Below, one piece after another: positions 39,740 through 50,049 of a stretch of 64,000 nt of DNA (positions within the stretch are counted from its first letter, which is position 1; every line of letters starts with the position of its first letter). The translations under genes and the position numbers were made by a program. Below the pieces are notes generated by a model. It worked only from the letters and a program-made list of their open reading frames with translations. It was not told where the DNA came from and made no database searches. This DNA is from Streptomyces griseoincarnatus. Its GTDB lineage: Bacteria > Actinomycetota > Actinomycetes > Streptomycetales > Streptomycetaceae. The DNA is taken from positions 376,423 to 440,422 of the forward strand of contig BMTH01000002.1 in NCBI GenBank assembly GCA_014649575.1. Direction: 5' to 3'.

Positions 39740-41830
39740 TCAGCGGGCCGGTGTGACCGGGCGGGCGCCCTGGGGGCGTTCACCGCGGGAGCCGCACAGC
39801 TCGTCGTTGAGCTCGTGCACGAGCTGCACCAGGTCGGTCGGCCGGTCCGGCCCCCACCAGTCCCCCAGCAGCTCCGCCAGGGACTCCTCGCGCGCCCGCG
39901 CCAGCCGCTCGCCGACCTCGCGGCCCTCGTCGGTCAGCACCATGTCGACGCCCCGGCGCACGGCGAGGCGCCGGCTCTCGACCTGGCGGGTGGCCTCCAG
40001 GACGACGTCCAGCGGGACGGGGTTGCGCTCGGCGAGCCGGGCCGGCTCCACCGAGCCGTGGCGGCGGATGCGCAACAGCAGCCAACTGGACGCGGGCAGC
40101 AGGTCGTAGCCGGCACGGTCGGTGATCTTCCCGTAGATCTCCCGGCGTCCCTCGCGGGTGCCGAGCACCGACAGGGCGCGGCACACCTCGTCGTGCGAGG
40201 AGCGTTCCACCGGGTTGGGGGCGAGCGTCTCGGAGACGTCGGGCGCGGTGACCGAGGCGCGCAGGGGGTCCTCCTTGAGGAACCAGGCCAGCACGAAGCC
40301 CAGCAGCGCCACCGGCACGGCGTACAGGAAGACGTCGGTGATGGCGGTGGAGTAGGCGTCGAGCGCGGCGGGGCGCAGGGGAGGCGGCAGGGCGCCGATG
40401 CCGCGCGGGTCGGCCTCCAGCGTCTCGGGCGAGACGCCGGGCGGCAGGTCCGCGCCGCGGAAGGCGGCGCTGAGCTGGTCGCCGAGCCGGCCGGAGAAGA
40501 TCGCGCCGAACACGGCGACGCCGAACGACGCGCCGATGGACCGGAAGAAGGTCGCACCTGAGGTGGCGACGCCGAGGTCCTCGTAGGGGACGGCGTTCTG
40601 CACGATCAGCACCAGGACCTGCATGACCAGGCCGAGTCCCAGGCCGAAGACGAAGAAGAAGGCGCTCATCACCGCGGTGGAGCTCTGTGTGTCGAGCTGG
40701 TGGAGCAGGAGCAGTCCGACGGCGGTGACGGCGGTGCCCGCGATCGGGAACACCTTCCAGCGGCCGGTGCGGCTGACGATCTGGCCGGAGCCGGTGGAGG
40801 ACAGCAGCATGCCGGCCACCATCGGCAGCATGTGCACCCCGGACAGGGTCGGGCTGATCCCGTGCACCACCTGGAGGAAGGTCGGCAGATAGGTCAGCGC
40901 GCCGAACATCGCGAAGCCGACGATGAAGCTGATCACGGCGGACAGGGTGAAGGTCCGCACCCGGAACAGCTTCAGCGGCAGCACCGGTTCGGCGGCCCGG
41001 CGCTCCACCGCGACGAACACGGCGATCAGCACGACGCCCAGCACCGCGAGCCCGATGATCTGCGGCGACGTCCAGGGCCAGGTGTTGCCGCCGAGGGAGG
41101 CGACCAGGACCAGGGAGGTGGCCACGGAGGCGATGAGCAGGGTGCCCAGGTAGTCGATGACGTGCTTGGTCGACCGGCGGGGGATGTGCAGCACGGTGGC
41201 GATGACGACGAGGGCGACGATCCCGACGGGCAGGTTGATGTAGAACACCCAGCGCCAGCTCAGGTGTTGGGTGAAGAGCCCGCCGAGCAGCGGCCCGAGC
41301 ACGCTCGTCGCGCCGAACACCGCACCGAACAGGCCCTGGTAGCGCCCCCGTTCACGGGGCGGCACCAGGTCGCCGACGATCGCCATCGACAGCACGATCA
41401 GCCCGCCGCCGCCGAGCCCCTGCAGCGCGCGGAAACCGATCAGCTGGGGCATGTCCTGCGCGGCCCCGCACAGGGCGGAGCCGACGAGGAAGATGACGAT
41501 GGAGGTCTGGAAGAGGCGCTTACGGCCGTACTGGTCGCCGAGCTTGCCCCACAGCGGGGTCGCGGCCGTGGACGCCAGCAGATACGCGGTGACCACCCAG
41601 GACAGGTGCTCCAGGCCGCCCAGTTCGCTGACGATGGTCGGCAGGGCGGTGGAGACGATGGTCTGGTCGAGGGCGGCCAGCAGCAGGCCGAGCAGCAGCG
41701 CGCCGATCGACAGCCACACGCTGCTCGACACCTGGTCCGTGCCGGTCCCGCCCGCGGCCGCCGTACCGTCCGGCGGTGCGGGCCGCGTGCGTCCCGTTTC
41801 CGACGCCGAACGGTGCGCGTCCCCGGCCAT
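39740..41830 (-). CDS. DHA2 MFS exporter fused to a MarR-like winged helix
   Basis: A 696-residue protein. Residues 40-540 form a 14-helix DHA2 exporter (LAALDQTIVSTALPTIVSEL, PLWGKLGDQYGRKRLFQT, FRALQGLGGGGLIVLS). Residues about 565-690 form a soluble domain with a MarR-type winged-helix pattern (GYDLLPASSWLLLRIRRHG, then VVLEATRQVESRRLAVRR and MVLTDEGREVGERLARAREE). The tail is cytoplasmic, so it could sense substrate or bind DNA at the membrane. The ATG 41830 has GGAGG upstream. It is divergent from the peptidoglycan-binding gene. Confidence 0.88.
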   Translation of the reverse strand: MAGDAHRSASETGRTRPAPPDGTAAAGGTGTDQVSSSVWLSIGALLLGLLLAALDQTIVSTALPTIVSELGGLEHLSWVVTAYLLASTAATPLWGKLGDQYGRKRLFQTSIVIFLVGSALCGAAQDMPQLIGFRALQGLGGGGLIVLSMAIVGDLVPPRERGRYQGLFGAVFGATSVLGPLLGGLFTQHLSWRWVFYINLPVGIVALVVIATVLHIPRRSTKHVIDYLGTLLIASVATSLVLVASLGGNTWPWTSPQIIGLAVLGVVLIAVFVAVERRAAEPVLPLKLFRVRTFTLSAVISFIVGFAMFGALTYLPTFLQVVHGISPTLSGVHMLPMVAGMLLSSTGSGQIVSRTGRWKVFPIAGTAVTAVGLLLLHQLDTQSSTAVMSAFFFVFGLGLGLVMQVLVLIVQNAVPYEDLGVATSGATFFRSIGASFGVAVFGAIFSGRLGDQLSAAFRGADLPPGVSPETLEADPRGIGALPPPLRPAALDAYSTAITDVFLYAVPVALLGFVLAWFLKEDPLRASVTAPDVSETLAPNPVERSSHDEVCRALSVLGTREGRREIYGKITDRAGYDLLPASSWLLLRIRRHGSVEPARLAERNPVPLDVVLEATRQVESRRLAVRRGVDMVLTDEGREVGERLARAREESLAELLGDWWGPDRPTDLVQLVHELNDELCGSRGERPQGARPVTPAR

Positions 41831-41988
41831 GCGGACCTCCAGAGGTTCTCGTGACACCCCCATCGTGATCGGTGTGACCGGTTATGGCCTGTCGAGTCCG
41901 AGCGGAACTCTGCATTCCGGGGGCGCGCGAACAAGAGTGTGAAGAAGATCTGCATAATCTCTGGAGTTCGCGAGGGGAGGGACGACAC

Positions 41989-43674
41989 GTGGACCAGCCG
42001 AACGGGCACCCGTGCCCGGAATGCGGTGCGCCCAGGCACGCCGACCGCACACCGACGTGCGCCTGCACCCGCCGCACGGCCGACGCCCTCCGCGACGCCC
42101 GGACGGCGGAGGCGGCGGCAGCGGAGGACTTCGATCCCCTCCGGATACGCCCGTACGTCGACCTGAACGGCACTCGCCCGGACGGGTTGCCGGAGGCAAC
42201 GAAGGGAACGCCCTCGGCGTCGGGGACGCCTCAGGCGGCGGCGCAGGGGGGCGCGTCGGCGGACACGGCCGGTGGAGCCGCAGGCCCTGCCGCGGGAGGC
42301 CGGGCGACCCACGACGGGTCGCCCGCGACGCGGGCGGGGACCGAGGGGCCGGACGCGCCCGACGCGACGATGACGTTGAAGGCCATCAGCCCGGACGCCG
42401 CGAAGACACGCGGCTCGGAGGCGGCAGCCCCCGCCCCGGGAGGTGCCGCAGACACCGGGACGGCCCCCCACACGGGGGCCGCGCACACCGGCAGCCCCGC
42501 TGACGCCGCCAACCGCGCCTCCACACCCGGCCTGGCATCGGCGGCCCCCCACGCCGGAGGTGCCGCAGACACCGGGACGGCCCCCCACACGGGGACCGCG
42601 CACACCGGCGACCCCGCCGGCGCGGCACCCGGCGCCGAGAACCACGCCTCCGCGCCCGGCTCGACAGCGGCCGCGTCCCACCCGGAGGGTGGCGCAGCCG
42701 GCGCGGCGTCCGAGGGCGAGAACCACGCCTCAGCCGCAGCCACCCCCGAAGGCGGAGGTGCGGCTGGCACCGGATCGGCACGGCGCGGGTCGCAGGAAAC
42801 GGCGGACTCCGACGTCGCGGAGTCGCCCGACGCCACCATGGCGCTGCGTGCCGTCCGTCTGGACGGCACGGCTCCCCCCGCCCCCGCCCCCGCCCCCGAC
42901 GACCGCACGTCCGTCCTCCCCACCCCCCTCGCCCTCCGCACCGCACAGCCGAGCGCCGACGACCTGGGCCTCTTCGACGACTCCACTCGCCCTCTTCGCG
43001 CGGTGTCCGCGGGGTCGGCGGCCCCGGCGGCCCCGCGCCACGGGACCGACGCGCCCCGGAACCGTCGCCGGCGCGGAGCGCTCATCGCTGCGTCCGGCGC
43101 CGTCGTGGCCGTCCTGGGCGCCGCGGGCTGGGCGAGCGGGCTGTTCTCGTACGAGACGCCGTCGCGGGACACCGCCGCGCCGGACGACGTCAGGGCGAGC
43201 GTGCCGGACGCGTCGCCGGAGGCGTCCTCGGCGGAGCCGTCCTCCGAGGACCCGTCCGCCTCCCCCAGCGCGTCCGCGTCCACGTCGGAGTCCCCGTCCG
43301 CGAGCGCGAGCGCGTCGGGGTCGCCGTCGCCCTCGGCGTCCAGTTCCGCGCCGAGCGCCTCCGCGACCGCCGAGCCGTCGGTGACCCCGTCGGCCGGCGG
43401 GGCGTCGTCCGCGCCCGCCGTGGCGCCGGAGCCGGAGGAGCCGGTCGACACCGCGCCCGTGCTGCGGCGCGGCGACCGGGGGCCGGAGGTCGTCGAGCTC
43501 CAGCAGCGCCTGCGCATGGTGTGGCTGTACCAGGGCGACACGGACGGCTGGTACAGCCGCCGGGTGGAGGAGGCCGTGCGTCACTACCAGTGGTCGCGGG
43601 GCATCCACGAGGAGCTGGGCGTGTACGGCCCGCAGACCCGCTCCCGCCTGGAGTCGGAGACCGGAACGCCCTGA
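41989..43674 (+). CDS. membrane protein with peptidoglycan-binding domain and Cys-rich N-terminus
   Basis: A 561-residue protein. The N-terminus has a zinc-ribbon-like CPECGAPRHADRTPTCAC; residues 55-330 are Ala/Gly/Pro/Thr-rich and disordered, with a 39-residue repeat; a membrane helix lies at about 365-388 (GALIAASGAVVAVLGAAGWA); then a Ser/Ala/Pro-rich wall-spanning stretch; the last 75 residues are a PG_binding_1 domain (RRGDRGPEVVELQQRLRMV, WYSRRVEEAVRHYQWSRGI). It probably links a cytoplasmic zinc-binding head to the cell wall. The GTG start has GGAGG 8 nt upstream. It lies divergent from the DHA2 exporter gene. Confidence 0.83.
   Translation: MDQPNGHPCPECGAPRHADRTPTCACTRRTADALRDARTAEAAAAEDFDPLRIRPYVDLNGTRPDGLPEATKGTPSASGTPQAAAQGGASADTAGGAAGPAAGGRATHDGSPATRAGTEGPDAPDATMTLKAISPDAAKTRGSEAAAPAPGGAADTGTAPHTGAAHTGSPADAANRASTPGLASAAPHAGGAADTGTAPHTGTAHTGDPAGAAPGAENHASAPGSTAAASHPEGGAAGAASEGENHASAAATPEGGGAAGTGSARRGSQETADSDVAESPDATMALRAVRLDGTAPPAPAPAPDDRTSVLPTPLALRTAQPSADDLGLFDDSTRPLRAVSAGSAAPAAPRHGTDAPRNRRRRGALIAASGAVVAVLGAAGWASGLFSYETPSRDTAAPDDVRASVPDASPEASSAEPSSEDPSASPSASASTSESPSASASASGSPSPSASSSAPSASATAEPSVTPSAGGASSAPAVAPEPEEPVDTAPVLRRGDRGPEVVELQQRLRMVWLYQGDTDGWYSRRVEEAVRHYQWSRGIHEELGVYGPQTRSRLESETGTP
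42439..42630. repeat. 117-bp in-frame repeat
   Basis: GGAGGTGCCGCAGACACCGG starts at 42439 and again at 42556; the 117-bp (39-codon) units are nearly identical over their first 60 bases, and a third weaker copy follows near 42673. Confidence 0.8.
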
Positions 43675-43779
43675 CGGGGCACGCCACCCGAAGCCGTCGC
43701 CGAGGCCTGCCCGGTCAACCGAAGACGCGAGGTCCGGCACGCCCCCGCCCTGAACGGGCGTGGGCTCCCCGGCCGGGCC

Positions 43780-44445
43780 CTACGCGGAGACGTGCAGCAG
43801 GATCGTCCCCTCCGGCGTGCGCTCCACCCGTACCTGGGTGAGGTCGCGGACGACGACGTCCGGCTGGTGGAACCCGGCGCGCGGGCCGATGCCGACCACC
43901 CGCATCCCCGCCGCGCGCCCCGCGGCGATCCCCGCGCCGGAGTCCTCGAAGACGACGCAGTCGGCCGGGGCGACGCCCAGTTCCGCCGCGCCCTTCAGGA
44001 AGCCCTCCGGGTCGGGCTTGCTCGCGCCGACCGACTCGGCGGTGATCCGCACCGCGGGCTGTTCGAGACCGGCGGCGGCCATCCGCGCCGTGGACAGGGC
44101 GACGTCCGCGGAGGTGACGAGCGCGTGCGGCAGCCCGTCGAGGGAGGCGAGGAACTCCCGGGCGCCCGGTATCGCGACGACGCCCTCGGTGTCCGCGGTC
44201 TCCTCCGCGAGCAGCCGGGCGTTCTCGGCGTAGTTCTGCTCCATGGGCCGGTCCGGCAGCAGCAGGGCCATCGAGGCGTAGCCCTGCCGGCCGTGCACCA
44301 CCTTCATGACCTCGTCGCCGTCCAGCCCGTGGCGCTCGGCCCAGCGGCGCCAGATGCGCTCGACCGAGGCGTCGGAGTTGACGAGGGTGCCGTCCATGTC
44401 GAGCAGGAGGGCGCGGGCGGGGAGTACGGCGGTGGTGACCGTCAT
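43780..44445 (-). CDS. HAD-superfamily sugar-phosphate phosphatase
   Basis: A 221-residue HAD hydrolase of the beta-phosphoglucomutase/2-deoxyglucose-6-phosphatase type. Motif I is ALLLDMDGTLVNSDASVER (nucleophile Asp and acid/base Asp), motif II ALVTSADVAL, the motif III lysine is in GASKPDPEGFLKGA, and motif IV is CVVFEDSGAGI. A helical cap domain lies at about 25-90. ATG 44445 is preferred (GGAG 7 nt upstream); TTG 44457 is in frame. It probably dephosphorylates small sugar phosphates. The upstream gap of about 180 bp contains AT-rich promoter-like sequence (44535-44570). Confidence 0.92.
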   Translation of the reverse strand: MTVTTAVLPARALLLDMDGTLVNSDASVERIWRRWAERHGLDGDEVMKVVHGRQGYASMALLLPDRPMEQNYAENARLLAEETADTEGVVAIPGAREFLASLDGLPHALVTSADVALSTARMAAAGLEQPAVRITAESVGASKPDPEGFLKGAAELGVAPADCVVFEDSGAGIAAGRAAGMRVVGIGPRAGFHQPDVVVRDLTQVRVERTPEGTILLHVSA

Positions 44446-44622
44446 CGGCTGCTCCAAGGCGGGGGTGCGGGACCGTGGAGGCGGGTCCCGTGCGGGACAG
44501 AGCGGCCCCGCCCGCCGGTCAGGGAAAACGGGCGGGAGCCACTTTGTTCAACCACGGTACAAAACGAACCGGGCTTCCCGCCACCGCCTCCACGGGGTGT
44601 TCACCGGCGGGACCGCCGCACG

Positions 44623-45204
44623 TCACCCGGCGATCGCCTCCCACAGGCTCCAGACACCCAGACCCAGCATGAGCAGCGCGGCGATCCGCGTGATCAGCTT
44701 CAGCGGCACCCGCTTCATCAGCGCCTTGCCGCCGACGATGCCGAGCCCCGCCACCGCCCACAGCGCCAGCACGGCGCCCAGGCCCACGGAGAGCGGGTCG
44801 TCGTAGCGGGCGGCGAGGTTGGCCGTCATGATCTGCGTCAGGTCGCCGAACTCGGCGACCAGGATGAGCATGAACCCGGCCCCGGCGACCTTCCAGAAGG
44901 ACTGGTCCTCAGGCTTGCGGATCTCCTCCTCGCCCTCGTCCTTCTTGAGCAGCAGCATCGCCGCGCCCGCGAGGAAGAGCACACCCGTGAGCGCGTGGAC
45001 GAGCTGCTGCGGCAGCAGGGTCAGCACACTGCCCGCCGCCACGGCCAGCGCGACGTGCAGCGCGAAGGCGGCGGCGACGCCGGCGAAGACGTACGAGGCG
45101 CGGTAGCGGGTGCCGAGGACGAGACCGGCGAGCGCGGTCTTGTCGGGCAGTTCGGCCAGGAAGACGACGCCGAAGACGACGGCCGTCACGGTCAGGCTGA
45201 TCAA
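44623..45204 (-). CDS. TMEM165/GDT1 (UPF0016) Mn2+ transporter
   Basis: A 193-residue six-helix membrane protein of the GDT1/UPF0016 family, cation exporters for Mn2+ (and Ca2+ in eukaryotes). The two family ExGDxT-type motifs are present as AELPDKTALA (helix 1; Gly replaced by Pro) and AEFGDLTQIMT (helix 4), related by inverted repetition. The start is TTG 45204 (LISLTVTAVVFGVV) with GAGGAA upstream. A yybP-ykoY Mn2+ riboswitch lies upstream on the same strand, in keeping with manganese efflux. Confidence 0.9.
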   Translation of the reverse strand: MISLTVTAVVFGVVFLAELPDKTALAGLVLGTRYRASYVFAGVAAAFALHVALAVAAGSVLTLLPQQLVHALTGVLFLAGAAMLLLKKDEGEEEIRKPEDQSFWKVAGAGFMLILVAEFGDLTQIMTANLAARYDDPLSVGLGAVLALWAVAGLGIVGGKALMKRVPLKLITRIAALLMLGLGVWSLWEAIAG

Positions 45205-45309
45205 CGGTTCCTCAATCGGTCGGGGCCGCCCCACCGAGAGTGATGAGCTTTCGCGCAAGACGCCTCGGCACGGCAGCACACTCGGCGCCCGCACCGTACG
45301 GCGCGGGCG

Positions 45310-45432
45310 TGCACTGCTTGCCGAAGGTCTCGCCGGCAGACCCGTCACGGATCTGCCTCCGGGCGCCGGCTCAGGCGGGCTGAGCAGTATGTCGACGGTC
45401 CGGCACAGGGCTACTCCCCTTCTGCGCCGTCC
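45310..45432 (-). ncRNA. yybP-ykoY manganese riboswitch
   Basis: Read on the minus strand, the conserved 5' piece GCAGAAGGGGAGTAGCC begins near 45427, GTCGACATACTGCTC follows, and the 3' conserved part GGTCTGCCGGCGAGACCTTC ends near 45325. These are the two internal-loop segments that form the Mn2+ site in the yybP-ykoY class. About 105-120 nt separate it from the transporter TTG start. The switch should turn the exporter on when manganese is high. Confidence 0.85.
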
Positions 45433-45638
45433 ATCGTACGCGAGACCCGCGCGGACCTCGGAGACGGCCGCCGGGCCGGACCGCCCGCACCGGGGTGCGC
45501 GGAAACTTCACACCCGAACCGTAGACGCGTCATGAGCACGTCATTAACTTCTTACCGGACCCTCGCCTCCCGGCAACACGGCGCCGCGAGCATTCCCCTG
45601 CACGCACGCCAACGCCCGCACCCCACAAGGGAGTTCGC

Positions 45639-46283
45639 ATGTCGAAGTTCTACGCGCGTCGACGGCTCAGCATAGCCGCGGCGCTCACCGGACTCATAGC
45701 CTCCGCCGGGCTCTTCAACGCCCCGGCCGCCTCCGCCGCCCTCCCCACCCCCGTGAGCGCCGCCACCGCGCGCAGCTACCTCGCCACCCTCCCCGTGCGC
45801 ACCGAGAGCCGCACCGGCTACGACCGTGACCTGTTTCCGCACTGGATCACCATCAGCGGCACCTGCAACACCCGCGAGACGATCCTCAAGCGCGACGGCT
45901 CGAACGTCGTCACCGACTCCGCCTGCGCCTCCACCAGCGGCAGTTGGTACTCGCCGTACGACGGCGCCACCTGGTCCGCCGCCTCCGACGTGGACATCGA
46001 CCATCTGGTGCCGCTCGCCGAGGCCTGGGACTCGGGCGCGGGCTCCTGGACCACGTCCCGGCGCCAGGCCTTCGCCAACGACCTGACCCGCCCGCAGCTC
46101 ATCGCCGTCACCGACAACGTCAACCAGTCCAAGGGCGACCAGGACCCCGCCACCTGGATGCCGTCCCGCACGGCCTACCGCTGCACCTACGTCCGCGCGT
46201 GGGTCCAGGTGAAGTACTACTACGACCTGGCCGTCGACTCGGCCGAGAAATCCGCGCTGCAGGGGTACCTCAACAACTGCTGA
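45639..46283 (+). CDS. secreted HNH-type nuclease (DUF1524)
   Basis: A 214-residue secreted protein with a signal peptide (cut near AASA-ALPTP, about residue 33) and a DUF1524/HNH nuclease domain. The metal/catalytic motif is SDVDIDHLVPLAEAWDSGA, followed by FANDLTRPQLIAVTDNVNQS and the K-x-x-x-x-P-x-x-W pattern (KGDQDPATWMPS). It would degrade DNA outside the cell. The ATG start at 45639 has AAGGGAG upstream. Common in Streptomyces as a stand-alone gene. Confidence 0.93.
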   Translation: MSKFYARRRLSIAAALTGLIASAGLFNAPAASAALPTPVSAATARSYLATLPVRTESRTGYDRDLFPHWITISGTCNTRETILKRDGSNVVTDSACASTSGSWYSPYDGATWSAASDVDIDHLVPLAEAWDSGAGSWTTSRRQAFANDLTRPQLIAVTDNVNQSKGDQDPATWMPSRTAYRCTYVRAWVQVKYYYDLAVDSAEKSALQGYLNNC

Positions 46284-46326
46284 CGCAGCACGGCCCGGAC
46301 CGCCGGGTGCGCCGATCTCCCGGTGG

Positions 46327-46361
46327 CCTCCGTCGCTGCGTACCGTACGGAGCGACGGAGG
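46327..46361 (+). promoter_or_regulatory. hairpin overlapping the phosphatase ribosome site
   Basis: CCTCCGTCGCT (46327-46337) is the exact complement of AGCGACGGAGG (46351-46361). The right arm includes GGAGG, the best ribosome-site match 5' of the phosphatase ATG, so the folded leader could hide it. Confidence 0.5.
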
Positions 46362-46374
46362 AAGGGGTCACCCC

Positions 46375-48021
<1,647 letters not shown>

Positions 48022-48219
48022 CGTGGCGGCACTCGACCGCGGGACGGGGCGGCGCGCACGCCACCGGGGAGCGCGGGTGGTGCCCTGTGAGTCAGCTGTG
48101 CGGCGAGGGGCGGTTCCGGTCATGCGTGCGATCAACGGAGCACCGCGGGATGGGCGGTGACGTGCGGTTGCCGCGTGCGGGAGGGGGTCAAAAGGGGCCG
48201 AAGCCGTGGCCAAAAGTTG

Positions 48220-48249
48220 AACTTGCAAGCAAGTTTTAGGTACACCTAA
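48220..48249 (+). promoter_or_regulatory. two adjacent palindromes in the doxX promoter region
   Basis: AACTTGC-AA-GCAAGTT (48220-48235) is a perfect inverted repeat of the kind bound by MarR dimers. TTAGGTACACCTAA (48236-48249) follows directly and resembles an iron-box (IdeR/DmdR) half-site pair with shortened spacing. A candidate promoter TTGCAA...TAACGT (18-bp spacer) runs through both. Confidence 0.55.
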
Positions 48250-48325
48250 CGTGAATCTCCGACTCGGTTCCGTCCCCCTGGACCGGCCTCATCCGGGGGC
48301 CGGCCCGACCGAAGGAGACTCCCCC

Positions 48326-48778
48326 ATGAACGGACGCCTCACCAGCGCCCAGCCCTATGCCCTGGGCCTGTTCCGCATGGTTGTCGGCCTGCTCTTCGCC
48401 TGTCACGGCGCCGCTTCCCTGCTCGGCCTGTTCGGCGGCAAGGACGGCAACGGCGGCACCGTCGCGGCCGGCGCCTGGCCCAACTGGTACGCCGCCGTCA
48501 TCGAGCTCGTCGGCGGCACGCTCGTCCTGCTCGGGCTCGCCACCCGGGCCGCCGCCTTCATAGCGTCCGGCGCGATGGCCTACGCGTACTTCAAGGTGCA
48601 CCAGCCCCAGGCCCTGTGGCCCATCGAGAACCACGGCGAGGGCGCGGCCATGTACTGCTGGGCCATGTTCCTGCTGGTCTTCACCGGCTCCGGCGCCTTC
48701 GGCCTGGACCGCCTGCTCGCCAGGCGCGCCTCGGCGCGCGAGGGCCGGCCTGCGGAACAGACCCCCGTGGCCGCCTGA
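48326..48778 (+). CDS. DoxX-family membrane protein
   Basis: A 150-residue four-helix membrane protein of the DoxX family, small proteins linked to thiol/oxidative stress membrane complexes in mycobacteria. Typical segments are LGLFRMVVGLLFACHGAASL, YAAVIELVGGTLVLLGLATR and AYFKVHQPQALWPIENHGEGA. The ATG has GAAGGAGA upstream. Two operator-like palindromes precede the gene, suggesting regulation by a MarR-type or iron-dependent repressor. A terminator follows about 90 bp downstream. Confidence 0.92.
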   Translation: MNGRLTSAQPYALGLFRMVVGLLFACHGAASLLGLFGGKDGNGGTVAAGAWPNWYAAVIELVGGTLVLLGLATRAAAFIASGAMAYAYFKVHQPQALWPIENHGEGAAMYCWAMFLLVFTGSGAFGLDRLLARRASAREGRPAEQTPVAA

Positions 48779-48864
48779 CCGCCCGGTCCCGCCCCACCCA
48801 CCCGCACGACCGCCGACGCCTCCCCACGGCACCCGCCTCCCCGGCGGAACACCGAGTCGCTCCG

Positions 48865-48894
48865 GGCGCCCCCCGCGCACACGCGGGGGGCGCC
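48865..48894 (+). terminator. terminator hairpin
   Basis: A perfect 13-bp stem (GGCGCCCCCCGCG and its complement) around a CACA loop lies between doxX and the next gene. Confidence 0.9.
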
Positions 48895-49087
48895 TTGGCG
48901 TACGCGGGCGAACGACCGGCGTACACGGGCTGCACACGGGCCGGCCGGCACACGAACCCCCCGTGACCTTTCTGTCACTTGCCGGGCGTACGCTCTATGG
49001 CTGTCATCGGCCTCTCCTGCCACCCCTGCCGCCTCCACCGCGACAGCGCGGCGGGCGCGGGCCCACGGGGGCGTACGGGGAGTGCGA

Positions 49088-49687
49088 GTGGAGAGTGTCG
49101 GGTCGCTGGTCGGCAGCCCGTGGATCTACGTGGTGGTGGCCCTGTCGGTACTGCTCGACGTGTTCCTCCCGGTACTGCCCAGCGGGGTGCTGGTGATCAC
49201 CGCGGCCACCGCGGCCGCCGCCAGCACGGCCGCCTACGTGCCCGACATCCTGGTGCTGACGCTCTGCGCCGCGACCGCCTCCCTCCTGGGCGACCTGGTC
49301 GCCTACCGCCTCGCCTGGCGCGGCGGCGCCCGTCTGGACCGGGCCCTGGCCCGCTCCCGCCGGCTGCGGGGCGCGCAGGAACGTCTCGGCGCGGCGCTGG
49401 CCCGGGGCGGCGGCGGCCTCGTCGTCCTCGCCCGGTTCGCGCCGGCCGGCCGCTCGGTGGTCTCCCTCGGCGCCGGCGCCGCCCGCCACCGCGCCCGCGA
49501 CTTCCTCCCCTGGTCCGCCCTAGCGGGCCTCACCTGGGCCGGCTACAGCGTCGCCCTCGGCTACTTCGGCGGCCAGTGGCTCGGCGCGACATGGCTGGCG
49601 GCGGCGGTCTCGGTCGGCGCGCTGTTCGCGGCGGGGGCGGGGGCGGGGTACCTGATGCGCAAGCCGCAGCCGAGGGAGGCGGGGTAG
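49088..49687 (+). CDS. DedA/VTT-type membrane protein
   Basis: A 199-residue polytopic protein with the DedA/VTT arrangement: re-entrant-loop-like LDVFLPVLPSGVLVITAATA, a helix ATASLLGDLVAYRLAWRGGA, the Arg-containing segment VVLARFAPAGRSVVSLGAGA, and LPWSALAGLTWAGYSVALGY. The family supports membrane-lipid scrambling and proton-motive-force homeostasis. GTG 49088 is preferred because GGGGAG lies 5 nt upstream; GTG 49082 is in frame. A second DedA protein is encoded at 56202. Confidence 0.85.
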   Translation: MESVGSLVGSPWIYVVVALSVLLDVFLPVLPSGVLVITAATAAAASTAAYVPDILVLTLCAATASLLGDLVAYRLAWRGGARLDRALARSRRLRGAQERLGAALARGGGGLVVLARFAPAGRSVVSLGAGAARHRARDFLPWSALAGLTWAGYSVALGYFGGQWLGATWLAAAVSVGALFAAGAGAGYLMRKPQPREAG

Positions 49688-49760
49688 CCCCGGGGCGCAC
49701 CACGGCCGTTCGAACGCGGGGTAGGCCCGGGGGCGCACCACGGCCCTTCGACGACTGTCC
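49681..49760. repeat. imperfect 37-38-bp tandem repeat; remainder to 50049 empty
   Basis: GGGGTAG plus GGGGCGCACCACGGCC occurs at 49681-49707 and again at 49718-49745. The first copy includes the stop codon of the DedA-like gene. The remaining 290 bp up to the DUF2277 gene contain no credible gene or strong signal. Confidence 0.65.
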
Positions 49761-50049
49761 GGCAGCCGTCAGCGCCGCTCAGCCCGCGGCGCGGCGGGCC
49801 GGCAGTCCTGACCGCATCCCGCCCGGGAGCCAGGCGACGGCCGTCCGCCGAACACGGCTCGGCAGCAGAGCAAGGGCGCTCGACGCCGGATGACGGCCGC
49901 GTGGCAGCGGGATGCCGCGCGGCCGGACGAACCACGGCAGTTCACCTGCCCGGAGACGGCGGCGCGGCAGCGGCGGGCACGCCGCTCAGCTCACGGACCC
50001 GCCGGCCGACGGTCCGCCCGGCGGCCTCCCAGGGGCCGAACGGCATCGC

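Noticed and set aside
48236..48249. Canonical 19-bp iron box
   Set aside because: The half-sites TTAGGT and ACCTAA are there, but the spacing is too short for the standard site, so it is listed only as a resemblance.
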